Assembly: GCF_003368325.1 (NCBI RefSeq)
Contig: NZ_CP031467.1
Location: 868,001-932,000, forward strand
Reading direction: 5' to 3'
DNA length: 64,000 nucleotides
Origin: Paraburkholderia caffeinilytica
GTDB lineage: Bacteria > Pseudomonadota > Gammaproteobacteria > Burkholderiales > Burkholderiaceae
The stretch's first letter is position 1. Every line of letters starts with the position of its first letter. A model generated the notes under the pieces. It was not told where the DNA came from, did no database searches, and saw nothing but the letters and a program-made list of their open reading frames with translations. Below, piece after piece: positions 8,872 to 18,690 of this stretch. The position numbers were made by a program, and so were the translations under genes.

Positions 8872-10809
8872 CTACTTCCGTGCCCCGCGCAACTCGGTGA
8901 CGATCTGCTGCAGCACTTCAGGCGTCGCGTGCGCGGGATCGATCGGCTCGCCCACCGCCAGCGTCAGCCGGCTCATCACGCCCTTCTGGACCGGCCGCGG
9001 CCAGTGCGCGTCGTTGGCGCGCGAAAACACGCTACCCCACAGCCCGCGCAGCGCCATCGGTATCACCGGCGCCGGTGCCCGGCGGACGATCTCGGTCACG
9101 CCGTGGCGGAACGGATTCATCTCGCCTGTCTTCGTCAACTTGCCCTCCGGAAAGATGCAGACCAGATCGCCCTCGACGAGCGCCTCGGCGCAGCGCTCAT
9201 AGGCGCGCGTCAGCAATTCCGGATCCTGATGGGCAGGTGCGATCGGAATTGCCTTCGCATGGCGGAACACCCAGCCGGCGAAGGGCGATTTGAAGATCTG
9301 ATGATCCATTACGAAGCGGATTGGCCGTGGGCTCTCGGCCATGATGACGATCGCGTCGACAAAGCTCACGTGGTTGCACACCAGCACAGCCGCGCCCTCT
9401 TCCGGAATCCGCTCGGCATGCACCAGGCGAATCCGGTAGAACGTATGCACCAGCACCCAGGCGACAAAGCGCAGCAAAAACTCGGGCACGAGCGAATAAA
9501 TGTATGTCGCGACGACAATATTCAGCAGCGCGGTGACGAGGAAAATCGCCGGGATACTGAAGCCCGCCGCGGTCAATCCCATCGCCATCAACGCCGAGAC
9601 GATCATGAACAGCGAATTCAGGATATTGTTCGCGGCGATGATGCGCGCGCGGTGGCTCGGCTGGCTGCGGCTCTGGATCAGCGCATAGAGCGGCACGCTG
9701 TAAAGGCCGCCGAACATGGCCAGCAGAAACAGATCGGCCAGCACGCGCCAATGGGCCGGCCGCACGAGGAATTCGCCGACGCTCAGCAGATGCCCGGCGG
9801 CTGGCAACGCATGACTCGCGAAGAACAGATCGATCGCGAACACGCTCATGCCGATCGAGCCGAGCGGCACGAGGCCGATTTCGATGCGCCGCTTCGAGAG
9901 CCTTTCGCACATCAGCGAACCGAGGCCGATGCCGATCGAAAACGTGCCGAGCAGCACGGTCACGACGTCCGGATCGGCGGACAGCACGTTTTTCGCGAAA
10001 CTGAAAAACGAGGACAGAAAAGTGGCGCCGACGAACCACAGCCAGGAGATCCCCAGGAGGCTCAGAAACACCGTCCGGTTTTCGCGCGCGAGTTTCAGGT
10101 TGCGCCACGTCTCGCTGACCGGATTCCAGTTGATGCGCAGATCGGGTTGCGGCGCCGCCGTGACTGGCACGAAGTTCGACACGAGCCGCCCCACCAGCGC
10201 AATCCCGACACAGGCGCAGGCCAGCACCACCGCGCCATGCTCGACAAATCCCGCACCCACGCCGCCGACAATTGTGCCGATCAGGATCGCGACGAAAGTG
10301 CCCATTTCGACCATCCCGTTACCGCCGACCAGTTCCGACTTCGACAGATGCTGCGGCAGATACGAATACTTGACTGGTCCGAACACGGTCGAATGGACGC
10401 CCATCAGAAACGTGCACAGATACAGCAACGGCGCGCTATGCAGCCAGAAACCCGCGCCGCCGATCAGCATCACGACGATCTCGAAGCTCTTGACGAAGCG
10501 CGTGAGCATCGCCTTGTCGTATTTGTCCGCGATCTGGCCCGAGGTGGCCGACAGCAGCACGAACGGCAGAATGAAGATCGCCGAAATCAGGAACGCCGCG
10601 GTTTTCGGATCGACACCGGAAAAGCGCGCCGCCTGATACGTGACGAGCGACGTGAAGCCGATCTTGAACACGTTGTCGTTCATCGCGCCGAGAAACTGGG
10701 TCCAGAAAAACGGTGCGAAGCGGCGCTGGCCAAGCAGGCGGAACTGGGACTCGTGCGTCTCGTGGGAGCGGGAGGCACGGCGGGCAGCAGGTAACGGACG
10801 ATCGCTCAT
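8872..10809 (-). CDS. LplT-like MFS transporter fused to PlsC acyltransferase
   Basis: A 645-residue inner-membrane protein. Residues 1 to about 430 are an MFS transporter of the lysophospholipid transporter type (QFLGAMNDNVFKIGFTSLVTY near the start). The C-terminal ~170 residues form a 1-acylglycerol-phosphate acyltransferase domain with the HX4D motif (His480, Asp485) and the FPEG motif at 553-556. The pairing implies uptake of lysophospholipids and their re-acylation at the membrane. Related proteins in other bacteria also carry an acyl-ACP ligase domain, which is absent here. The start at 10809 was preferred to 10860 because the extra 17 residues are not family-like. Confidence 0.85.
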   Translation of the reverse strand: MSDRPLPAARRASRSHETHESQFRLLGQRRFAPFFWTQFLGAMNDNVFKIGFTSLVTYQAARFSGVDPKTAAFLISAIFILPFVLLSATSGQIADKYDKAMLTRFVKSFEIVVMLIGGAGFWLHSAPLLYLCTFLMGVHSTVFGPVKYSYLPQHLSKSELVGGNGMVEMGTFVAILIGTIVGGVGAGFVEHGAVVLACACVGIALVGRLVSNFVPVTAAPQPDLRINWNPVSETWRNLKLARENRTVFLSLLGISWLWFVGATFLSSFFSFAKNVLSADPDVVTVLLGTFSIGIGLGSLMCERLSKRRIEIGLVPLGSIGMSVFAIDLFFASHALPAAGHLLSVGEFLVRPAHWRVLADLFLLAMFGGLYSVPLYALIQSRSQPSHRARIIAANNILNSLFMIVSALMAMGLTAAGFSIPAIFLVTALLNIVVATYIYSLVPEFLLRFVAWVLVHTFYRIRLVHAERIPEEGAAVLVCNHVSFVDAIVIMAESPRPIRFVMDHQIFKSPFAGWVFRHAKAIPIAPAHQDPELLTRAYERCAEALVEGDLVCIFPEGKLTKTGEMNPFRHGVTEIVRRAPAPVIPMALRGLWGSVFSRANDAHWPRPVQKGVMSRLTLAVGEPIDPAHATPEVLQQIVTELRGARK

Positions 10810-10905
10810 GAGGTTCGGAAAACGGGCTAAAAGAGCAGCAAAGGGAAAAGCGCCGGGCACAAAAAAAGCGCACGCTTTCGCGCGCGCCTTGACCGCTTCT
10901 TCACA

Positions 10906-10936
10906 CTCACGGCAACGGCGCGAACGCCGCTGTGAG
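10906..10936 (-). terminator. Hairpin downstream of the CBS gene
   Basis: A long imperfect stem, with arms about 10906-10920 and 10925-10936, closes on a CGAA loop between the CBS gene and the downstream transporter gene. No T-tract follows, so it may be an attenuating hairpin rather than a full terminator. Confidence 0.35.
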
Positions 10937-10950
10937 CCACCGCGCGTGAG

Positions 10951-11415
10951 TTAGCGCGGCGCCGGTTGCTGTTCCTGCGGTTCTTCCGGCCAGTCGCGGA
11001 TGTAGGCCTTGAGCATGCGGTTTTCGAAACCCTGCTCTTCGACCACCGCCTTCGCGACGTCGTAGAACGAGATCACGCCCATCAGCGTGCGGCTTTCCAG
11101 CACCGGCAAATAGCGCACGTGATGCTCGAGCATCATGCGGCGCACCTCGTTGACGTCCGTTTCGGGCGTGCAGGTGAGCGGATGGTCGTCCATCAACTTG
11201 CGGATCGTGGAGGTGCCGAGGCTGCCGCCGTGCTTGCTCAAGGTCAGAATGATTTCGCGAAACGTCAGCATGCCGACGAGGTCGCCGTATTCCATCACGA
11301 CCAGCGAGCCGATATCGTGCTCGGCCATCGTATTGACTGCGTCGTGCAGCGTGGTATCCGGCGTAACCGTGAAAAGGGTGTTGCCTTTGACTTTAAGAAT
11401 GTCGCTGACTCGCAT
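10951..11415 (-). CDS. CBS-domain pair protein
   Basis: A 154-residue stand-alone protein made of two CBS motifs (about residues 8-65 and 75-135). Such Bateman modules bind adenine nucleotides and usually regulate a partner protein. The HDIGSLVVMEYGDLVGMLTFREI and HHVRYLPVLESRTLMGVISFYDVAKAVVEE blocks are typical. No catalytic domain is attached. It is divergent from the metY-like gene. Its partner cannot be deduced from context. Confidence 0.88.
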   Translation of the reverse strand: MRVSDILKVKGNTLFTVTPDTTLHDAVNTMAEHDIGSLVVMEYGDLVGMLTFREIILTLSKHGGSLGTSTIRKLMDDHPLTCTPETDVNEVRRMMLEHHVRYLPVLESRTLMGVISFYDVAKAVVEEQGFENRMLKAYIRDWPEEPQEQQPAPR

Positions 11416-11587
11416 GATTTGTCTCCGTGATACTCGCTAAGCCGATATTGCCTGAATGACTTTCGATCCTAGCGGAAAGGTCCATAAAAGGAAAGCGGCC
11501 CGCCCACCAAGGCGCCACGGGCGTTTGCAAGGTCGGCCCGGGGTCGTTGAGCGTGCCCACATTGGCCAACCCGCGGGAAAACCGCGC

Positions 11588-11615
11588 TTGAAGCGATCCG
11601 TGCCGGTGATAGGAT
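11588..11615 (+). promoter_or_regulatory. Possible sigma70 promoter for the metY-like gene
   Basis: TTGAAG at 11588-11593 and TAGGAT at 11610-11615 are separated by 16 nt, about 50 nt upstream of the start codon at 11666. The match is partial. Confidence 0.35.
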
Positions 11616-11665
11616 GGCCGCCACTTTCACCTTTCGCGAGGCCGTCCGTGGCCTCGCCGCCCAGC

Positions 11666-13096
11666 ATGTCCGCCAACCGTTTCGATACGCTTGCGCTGCA
11701 CGCCGGCGCCGCGCCCGACCCGACCACCGGCGCGCGCGCCACGCCTATTTACCAGACTACCTCGTTTTCGTTCCGCGACTCGGACCACGCCGCGGCGCTC
11801 TTCAATATGGAACGCGCCGGCCACGTCTACTCGCGCATCTCGAATCCGACCGTGGCCGTGTTCGAGGAGCGCGTGGCCGCGCTGGAAAACGGCGCGGGCG
11901 CGATCGGCACCGCCAGCGGCCAGGCCGCGCTGCATCTGGCGATCGCCACGTTGATGGGCGCCGGCTGCCATATCGTCGCCTCCAGCGCGCTGTACGGCGG
12001 CTCGCATAACCTGCTGCACTACACGCTGCGGCGCTTCGGCATCGAAACGACCTTCGTCAAACCGGGCGACCTCGACGCGTGGCGCGCCGCACTGCGCCCG
12101 AACACGCGCCTGCTGTTTGGCGAGACGCTCGGCAATCCGGGCCTCGACGTGCTCGATATCGCCGCGGTGGCGCAGCTCGCGCATGAGCACCGCGTGCCGC
12201 TGCTGGTCGATTCGACCTTCACCACGCCCTATCTGCTCAAGCCGTTCGAGCATGGCGCCGACTTCGTCTATCACTCGGCGACCAAATTCCTCGGCGGCCA
12301 CGGCACCACGATCGGCGGCGTACTCGTGGACGGCGGCACGTTCGACTTCGACGCGTCTGGCCGTTTCCCCGAATTTACCGAACCGTACGAAGGATTTCAC
12401 GGCATGGTGTTCGCCGAGGAAAGCACGGTCGCGCCGTTCCTCCTGCGCGCGCGCCGCGAGGGCTTGCGCGACTTCGGCGCGTGCCTGCACCCTCAGGCCG
12501 CCTGGCAACTGCTGCAAGGCATCGAGACGCTGCCGCTACGCATGGAACGGCACGTCGCGAATACGCGCAAGGTGGTCGAGTTCCTGTGCGCGCACCCTGC
12601 CGTCGAAGCCGTCGCCTACCCCGAACTGGCGTCGCATCCGGACCATGCGCTCGCGAAGCGTTTGCTGCCACGCGGCGCGGGCGCGGTGTTCAGCTTCAAT
12701 CTGCGCGGCGACCGCGCTGCCGGGCGCAGCTTCATTGAGGCGCTTTCGCTGTTCTCGCATCTCGCCAACGTTGGCGACGCGCGCTCACTGGTCATCCATC
12801 CCGCATCGACAACGCACTTCCGCATGGACGCTGCCGCGCTCGCCGCAGCCGGCATCGCGGAAGGCACGATCCGCCTGTCGATCGGTCTTGAGGACCCCGA
12901 CGATCTGATCGACGACCTCAAACGCGCGCTGAAAGCCGCGCAGAAAGCGAGCGGGACAACTGCGCCGGGGAGTGGACCATCCGGTCCGTCCAACACGGTA
13001 AAAGACAGCCATTCCGGCTCGCCCGCTGCTTCGGCAAACGGCAGCCCATCCGCCCCGCCCGCCGATACCGACGGATCTCGCCCGGAGTCCGCATGA
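11666..13096 (+). CDS. metY: O-acetylhomoserine/O-succinylhomoserine sulfhydrylase-type PLP enzyme
   Basis: A cystathionine gamma-synthase-family PLP enzyme. The LHAGAAPDPTTGARATPIYQTTSF start and the long active-site region resemble O-acetylhomoserine sulfhydrylases, which make homocysteine directly from sulfide. Lys207 in HSATKFLGGHG is the PLP lysine. The catalytic part ends near residue 427. A further ~49 residues are low-complexity Ser/Pro/Gly/Ala sequence unlike the family. An open frame back to 11456 exists, but MSANRF is the family N-terminus. The stop codon overlaps the next start (ATGA). An O-succinylhomoserine sulfhydrylase (metZ) is the alternative. Confidence 0.85.
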   Translation: MSANRFDTLALHAGAAPDPTTGARATPIYQTTSFSFRDSDHAAALFNMERAGHVYSRISNPTVAVFEERVAALENGAGAIGTASGQAALHLAIATLMGAGCHIVASSALYGGSHNLLHYTLRRFGIETTFVKPGDLDAWRAALRPNTRLLFGETLGNPGLDVLDIAAVAQLAHEHRVPLLVDSTFTTPYLLKPFEHGADFVYHSATKFLGGHGTTIGGVLVDGGTFDFDASGRFPEFTEPYEGFHGMVFAEESTVAPFLLRARREGLRDFGACLHPQAAWQLLQGIETLPLRMERHVANTRKVVEFLCAHPAVEAVAYPELASHPDHALAKRLLPRGAGAVFSFNLRGDRAAGRSFIEALSLFSHLANVGDARSLVIHPASTTHFRMDAAALAAAGIAEGTIRLSIGLEDPDDLIDDLKRALKAAQKASGTTAPGSGPSGPSNTVKDSHSGSPAASANGSPSAPPADTDGSRPESA

Positions 13097-13938
13097 TCCT
13101 CACCGTTCAAGGCAAGCCCGCCTACGCGTACACCGGCGGCAAGCCATTCGACCCCAGCCGGCCAACCGCCGTGTTCATTCACGGCGCCGAACATGACCAT
13201 AGCGTGTGGGCATTGCAAACGCGGTACTTCGCGCATCACGGCTTCGGCGTGCTGGCGGTCGATCTGCCCGGACACTGCCGCAGCGCCGGCCCCGCGCTCA
13301 CCACCGTGACGGCAATGGCCGACTGGCTGGCCGCCCTGCTCGATGCCGCCGGCGTGCAGCGCGCCTTCGTGGCCGGCCATAGCATGGGCTCGCTGATCGC
13401 CCTCGACTTCGCCGGCCGCTATCCGCAGCGCGTGACGCATCTGGCGCTGCTCGCCACCGCCGTGCCGATGGCCGTCTCCGACACCTTGCTCGACGCCGCC
13501 CTGCATCGCGAGTCCGATGCAATCGACATGGTCAATCAATGGTCGCACTCGACACTCGCCGCCAAGCCCTCGTGCCCCGGCCCGGGCTTCTGGCTGCACG
13601 GCATGAACCAGCGATTGATGGAACGTGTCTCGGCAAGCGGCGAGACGCATCTGTTCCACACCGACTTCACCGCCTGCAATAGCTACGCGGACGGTCTCAC
13701 ACGCGCCACGGAGGTGCGGTGCCCAACGCGCCTGATCGTGGGCCGGCGCGATGCGATGACACCGCCCCGTGCTGCCAAAGCGCTCGCCGCCGCACTCTCC
13801 CAAGCCGGCGTACCGGCCGACACGGTCACGCTCGAGGCCGGCCATGCGTTGATGACCGAGCAGCCCGATGCCACACTCGACGCGCTGTTCAGCTTCGCCT
13901 CGAAAGCCGCGGGCGCCGTTCCAACCGGCGTTCGATAG
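13093..13938 (+). CDS. Alpha/beta hydrolase
   Basis: A 281-residue alpha/beta hydrolase. The apparent catalytic triad is Ser97 (GHSMG nucleophile elbow), Asp220 (GRRDAM) and His251 (EAGHAL). FIHGAEHDHSVW at about residues 28-39 forms the oxyanion region. There is no signal peptide, so it is cytoplasmic. It overlaps the metY-like stop codon by 4 nt and is probably co-transcribed. The substrate is unknown; esterase, lactonase or thioesterase are all possible. Confidence 0.82.
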   Translation: MILTVQGKPAYAYTGGKPFDPSRPTAVFIHGAEHDHSVWALQTRYFAHHGFGVLAVDLPGHCRSAGPALTTVTAMADWLAALLDAAGVQRAFVAGHSMGSLIALDFAGRYPQRVTHLALLATAVPMAVSDTLLDAALHRESDAIDMVNQWSHSTLAAKPSCPGPGFWLHGMNQRLMERVSASGETHLFHTDFTACNSYADGLTRATEVRCPTRLIVGRRDAMTPPRAAKALAAALSQAGVPADTVTLEAGHALMTEQPDATLDALFSFASKAAGAVPTGVR

Positions 13939-14137
13939 TTGCTGCGAGTCGTCACGATAACCGGGCATGTGGAGGCGCGCCATCGGCCGAATGGCCAGGT
14001 TGCGCGCATCGCCCGATAGCCGCACAATGGGTCAAGCCTGTCCTGTTTCGAGCACGCTCCGAGCAGATCGGTGCGCCGCGAAGCAACCTGGGAGCGACGG
14101 GCACGGAATCGAGTAGCGTCGACATTCGGAGGCCATC

Positions 14138-14458
14138 ATGGCTCAAACCGCGCACACCGATCACTTCGCGAGTTTCGCGGAGTTTTATCCGTACTACCTG
14201 AGCGAGCATCGCAACACGGTATCGCGGCGGCTGCATTTCGTGGGTTCGCTCGGCGTGATCGGCTGCCTTGCCATGGCGCTCGCCACCGGCGACTGGCTAT
14301 GGCTGCCGGCCGCTGTGATCTGCGGATATGGCTTTGCCTGGGTCGGGCATTTCTTCTTCGAGAAGAACCGGCCGGCTACCTTCCGGCATCCGCTGTATAG
14401 CCTGATGGGCGATTGGGTGATGTTCAAGGACATCTGCGTCGGCAAGATTTCGCTGTAG
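14138..14458 (+). CDS. Mpo1-like (DUF962) membrane protein
   Basis: A 106-residue protein of the DUF962/Mpo1 family. Yeast Mpo1 is a 2-hydroxy fatty-acid dioxygenase; bacterial members are mostly uncharacterised. Visible family features are the N-terminal FYPYYLSEHRN, a C-terminal GHFFFEKNRPATFRHPLYSLMGDW block with conserved His, and two hydrophobic helices (about residues 36-52 and 55-72). GGAGG precedes the start. It is followed by the repeat block shared with the end of the convergent yihY gene. Confidence 0.85.
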   Translation: MAQTAHTDHFASFAEFYPYYLSEHRNTVSRRLHFVGSLGVIGCLAMALATGDWLWLPAAVICGYGFAWVGHFFFEKNRPATFRHPLYSLMGDWVMFKDICVGKISL

Positions 14459-14502
14459 GTTTGGCGTCCTGTGCCTTCGGCCAGGGTTTCGCCGTGAGTT
14501 TA

Positions 14503-14663
14503 GCCTGCCTGATGCGGCCACTCAGGCATCCGTGAATTGCCGCAGCTTCGGGCAGCCTGATGTGGCATTCAGGCATCCACGATTGCCGCAGCTTCAGGCA
14601 GCCTGATGTGGCATTCAGGCATCCATGATTTGCTGCGGCTTCAGGCAGCCTGATGTGGCATTG
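14503..14663. repeat. Tandem repeat, four copies of a 46-48 bp unit
   Basis: Four imperfect copies begin near 14503, 14551, 14597 and 14644 (periods 48, 46, 47). Each unit has CAGGCATCC and GCCGCAGCTTC blocks. Copies 3 and 4 have the palindrome TCAGGC-A-GCCTGA. The block lies between the convergent Mpo1-like and yihY genes. The last copy forms the final codons and stop codon of yihY. Confidence 0.85.
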
Positions 14664-15963
14664 AAGAAGTGCCCTGCTCGCTTTCCTGGGCGCGCGCTGC
14701 TCGCGCGGCAGCACGAGCAGCCAGCAGCGTAGCGAGCGTCACTTTCAGCTTGTCGTTTTCCAGCGCCGCCAGCAGCGTCTGGCCGTCCACGCGTGTAGAA
14801 GCAAGTTCAAGCTGATAATCCAGCTCCGCGCGGTCGATCACGAACAGGCCGAACAGGCGCTCGACCGTGATCTGCGCAGGATTCGCCAGCAGCAGGAAGT
14901 GCTCGCGCGTGTCGTCGTCCTGCAAGCGCGCGATCCATTCGATCTCCTCGAGCTTTTGCAGCAGCTTGAGCGTGGTATCCATCTCGCGGCGAAGCATACG
15001 CGAGAGTTCCGGCACCGTGTGGCCACGCTTGCCCGAATCGCGCGCTTCCGAGAGCCGCGCGAGGAGCTCAAGCGAATCGAACAGATCGCTGCCCTCGAAA
15101 GTCGGCCGGTGAAACTGGCCAATGCGGATCGCCGGCAACGCCGAGGCGATCATCGCGCCGGCCAGCGCGATGAACCAGCATAGATACATCCACAGCAGAA
15201 ACAGCGGCACGGCGGCAAATGCGCCGTACACCGTCGTGTAGGTGGGAATGCGGCGCACGTAATAGCCAAAGCCGCGCTTGGCGAGTTCGAAGGCGACCGC
15301 GGCAGCCACCCCGCCGATCACGGCATCGCGCCACTCCACCCGGCAGTTCGGCAGAAACACGTACAGCATCGTGAAGGCGAGCGCCGTCAACGGCAGCGCA
15401 GCACTGGTCAGCGCCCAATCGATCACCGGCGGAATATGTTGAACGGCCGTAGTAAGCGCCATGGAGCGCGTGAACAGATAGGAGGAAATCGACAGGCTCA
15501 CGCCGATCAGAATCGGGCCGAGCGTGATGATTGCCCAGTAGACCAGGATGCGCTGCGCGATTGGCCGCGCCTTGCGCACCCGCCAGATCACGTTGAAAGC
15601 GGATTCCACGGTCATCATCGTCATCACGGCGGTGACGAACAGAAAAATCATGCCGATGGTCGTGAGGCCCTTGGCCTTCGACGCGAACTGATTCAGATAG
15701 TCGAAAATCTGACTGTTGAGTTGCGCGGGCATCAGATGGTCGGCGAGAAATATCTGCAGCGACATCTGAAACGAACTGAAAAGCGGAAACGCGGTGAACA
15801 GCGCGAACGCGACCGTGGCGAGCGGCACGAGCGCGAGCATGGTAGTGAACGTGAGGCTGCCGGCCACCTGCGGAATGCGGTCTTCGCTACTGCGCTTTGC
15901 CGCAAACTGCGCGAGCCGTTTGAGCGTGTCGAGATCGAAACGCACCCTGGACAACAAACCCAC
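14641..15963 (-). CDS. YihY/BrkB-family (UPF0761) membrane protein
   Basis: A 440-residue inner-membrane protein of the YihY family, long mislabelled RNase BN. Six or so membrane helices lie between residues about 30 and 285, with the conserved AGSLTFTTMLALVPL and TTVYGAFAAVPLFLLWMYLCW regions. The C-terminal ~150 residues are cytoplasmic and resemble the extension seen in proteobacterial members (PELSRMLRREMDTTLKLLQKL is winged-helix-like). The last residues (SSMPHQAA) are read from the tandem repeat unit. Function is not established. Confidence 0.85.
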   Translation of the reverse strand: MGLLSRVRFDLDTLKRLAQFAAKRSSEDRIPQVAGSLTFTTMLALVPLATVAFALFTAFPLFSSFQMSLQIFLADHLMPAQLNSQIFDYLNQFASKAKGLTTIGMIFLFVTAVMTMMTVESAFNVIWRVRKARPIAQRILVYWAIITLGPILIGVSLSISSYLFTRSMALTTAVQHIPPVIDWALTSAALPLTALAFTMLYVFLPNCRVEWRDAVIGGVAAAVAFELAKRGFGYYVRRIPTYTTVYGAFAAVPLFLLWMYLCWFIALAGAMIASALPAIRIGQFHRPTFEGSDLFDSLELLARLSEARDSGKRGHTVPELSRMLRREMDTTLKLLQKLEEIEWIARLQDDDTREHFLLLANPAQITVERLFGLFVIDRAELDYQLELASTRVDGQTLLAALENDKLKVTLATLLAARAAARAARAQESEQGTSSMPHQAA

Positions 15964-15986
15964 CTCCCTACCTCCCTGCTTCGTAA

Positions 15987-17122
<1,136 letters not shown>

Positions 17123-17223
17123 TGAGAGCAGCGCTTTTCGCGTCGCTTTTTGTGCCGCCTTTTGCGCCGCCTCTCGCGTCACTTCCCGCGCAACCTGTCC
17201 GCCGAACATCCTGACCGACCAAC

Positions 17224-18642
17224 ATGACCCAAGCCGCATTCCTCTCCGCTTGCCGCGACGCCATCGGCGCCGCCCAGGTGCTCACCGACCCGCACGACAC
17301 CGCCCCCTACCTCACCGACTGGCGCCGCCGCTACACCGGCGCGGCCTGCGCGGTGCTCTGCCCGGCCACGCCTGACGAAGTCGCGGCGCTCGTCAAACTC
17401 GCCGTCGAACATCGCATCGCGCTGGTGCCGCAAGGCGGCAACACCGGTCTGGCCGGCGGCGCCACGCCGGATGCAAGCGGTGCGCAGGCGGTCATCAGTC
17501 TGCGGCGTCTGAATCGCGTGCGCGACATCGATCCGCACAACAACACGATCACCGTCGAAGCCGGCGTGATCCTCGCCGAAGTCCAGAAGCACGCCGAGGA
17601 AGCGGGCCGCCTGTTCCCCCTGAGCCTTGCCGCGGAAGGCAGCTGCACGATCGGCGGCAATCTCGCCACCAACGCGGGCGGCACCGGCGTACTGCGCTAC
17701 GGCAACACGCGCGAGCTGTGTCTCGGCCTGGAAGTGGTCACGCCGCAAGGCGAACTGTGGGACGGCCTGCGCGGACTGCGCAAGGACAATACCGGCTACG
17801 ACCTGCGCGATCTGTTCATCGGCGCGGAAGGCACGCTCGGCATCATCACCGCCGCCGTGCTCAAGCTGCATCCGCAGCCGGCCGCACGCGTCACGGCGCT
17901 CGCCGCCCTCGCGTCGCCACATGCGGCGCTCGATTTCCTGTCGCTCACGCAACGCGTCGCCGGGCCGCTTCTGACCGGTTTCGAACTGATGTCGGATTTC
18001 TGCCTTCGGCTGGTGGGCCGGCATTTCGAGCAGATGCGCTACCCGTTCGCCGATCCACATGCGCAAATCGTGCTATTGGAACTGTCGGACAGCGAAAGCG
18101 AGGCGCACGCGCGCGGACTGTTCGAACGTCTGATGGAAACCGCGCTCGAAGAAGGTCTGGTCGAAGACGCGGTGGTCGCGGAAAGTCTCGCGCAGTCACG
18201 GGCATTCTGGAATTTGCGCGAACACATCCCACTCGCGCAGGCCGAGGAAGGGTTGAACATCAAACACGATATCGCGGTGCCGATTTCACGCATCGGCCAC
18301 TTTATCGAGGAAACCGACGCGGCAATCGCGCAAGCCGTGCCGGGCGTGCGCATGGTCACGTTCGGGCATCTCGGCGACGGCAATCTGCATTACAACGTGC
18401 AGGCGCCCGAGGGCGTCGACGCAAAAGCATTCCTCAGGACCTGGCAAAGCCCGATCAACCAGATCGTCTACGACAGCGTGCACCGGCATCGTGGCAGCAT
18501 CAGCGCGGAACACGGCCTCGGCCAGCTGAAAATCGACGAAGCGATGCACTACAAGCAGGATGTCGAGGTGCAGTTGATGCGCGCCGTCAAACGCGCGCTG
18601 GATCCGCAGAACCTGATGAATCCGGGCAAAGTGCTACGCTAG
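17224..18642 (+). CDS. GlcD-type FAD-binding oxidase (D-2-hydroxyacid dehydrogenase)
   Basis: A 472-residue FAD enzyme of the vanillyl-alcohol-oxidase fold, with length and motifs of D-2-hydroxyglutarate or D-lactate dehydrogenases. PQGGNTGLAGG at residues 69-79 is the FAD pyrophosphate loop, and GSCTIGGNLATNAGG follows. The substrate/metal-binding region contains FGHLGDGNLHYN, and SAEHGLGQLK lies near the C-terminus. There is no iron-sulfur domain. It stands about 100 bp after the DUF2069 gene on the same strand. Exact substrate is not readable from sequence. Confidence 0.88.
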   Translation: MTQAAFLSACRDAIGAAQVLTDPHDTAPYLTDWRRRYTGAACAVLCPATPDEVAALVKLAVEHRIALVPQGGNTGLAGGATPDASGAQAVISLRRLNRVRDIDPHNNTITVEAGVILAEVQKHAEEAGRLFPLSLAAEGSCTIGGNLATNAGGTGVLRYGNTRELCLGLEVVTPQGELWDGLRGLRKDNTGYDLRDLFIGAEGTLGIITAAVLKLHPQPAARVTALAALASPHAALDFLSLTQRVAGPLLTGFELMSDFCLRLVGRHFEQMRYPFADPHAQIVLLELSDSESEAHARGLFERLMETALEEGLVEDAVVAESLAQSRAFWNLREHIPLAQAEEGLNIKHDIAVPISRIGHFIEETDAAIAQAVPGVRMVTFGHLGDGNLHYNVQAPEGVDAKAFLRTWQSPINQIVYDSVHRHRGSISAEHGLGQLKIDEAMHYKQDVEVQLMRAVKRALDPQNLMNPGKVLR

Positions 18643-18690
18643 GGATTGGAGCCTTCACCTTCTGGTGCGAGGCTCATGGGAGGAGTCGTC

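Noticed and set aside
7591..10794. A 1,067-residue plus-strand open frame across aroC and the LplT-PlsC gene
   Set aside because: It is antisense to two clear genes, rich in Arg/His/Asp, and shows no domain. High-GC codon structure produces such antisense frames.
11416..11665. A SAM- or SAH-type riboswitch in the metY leader
   Set aside because: Methionine genes often have one, but I could not find the conserved core or pairing of SAM-II or SAH riboswitches in this leader.
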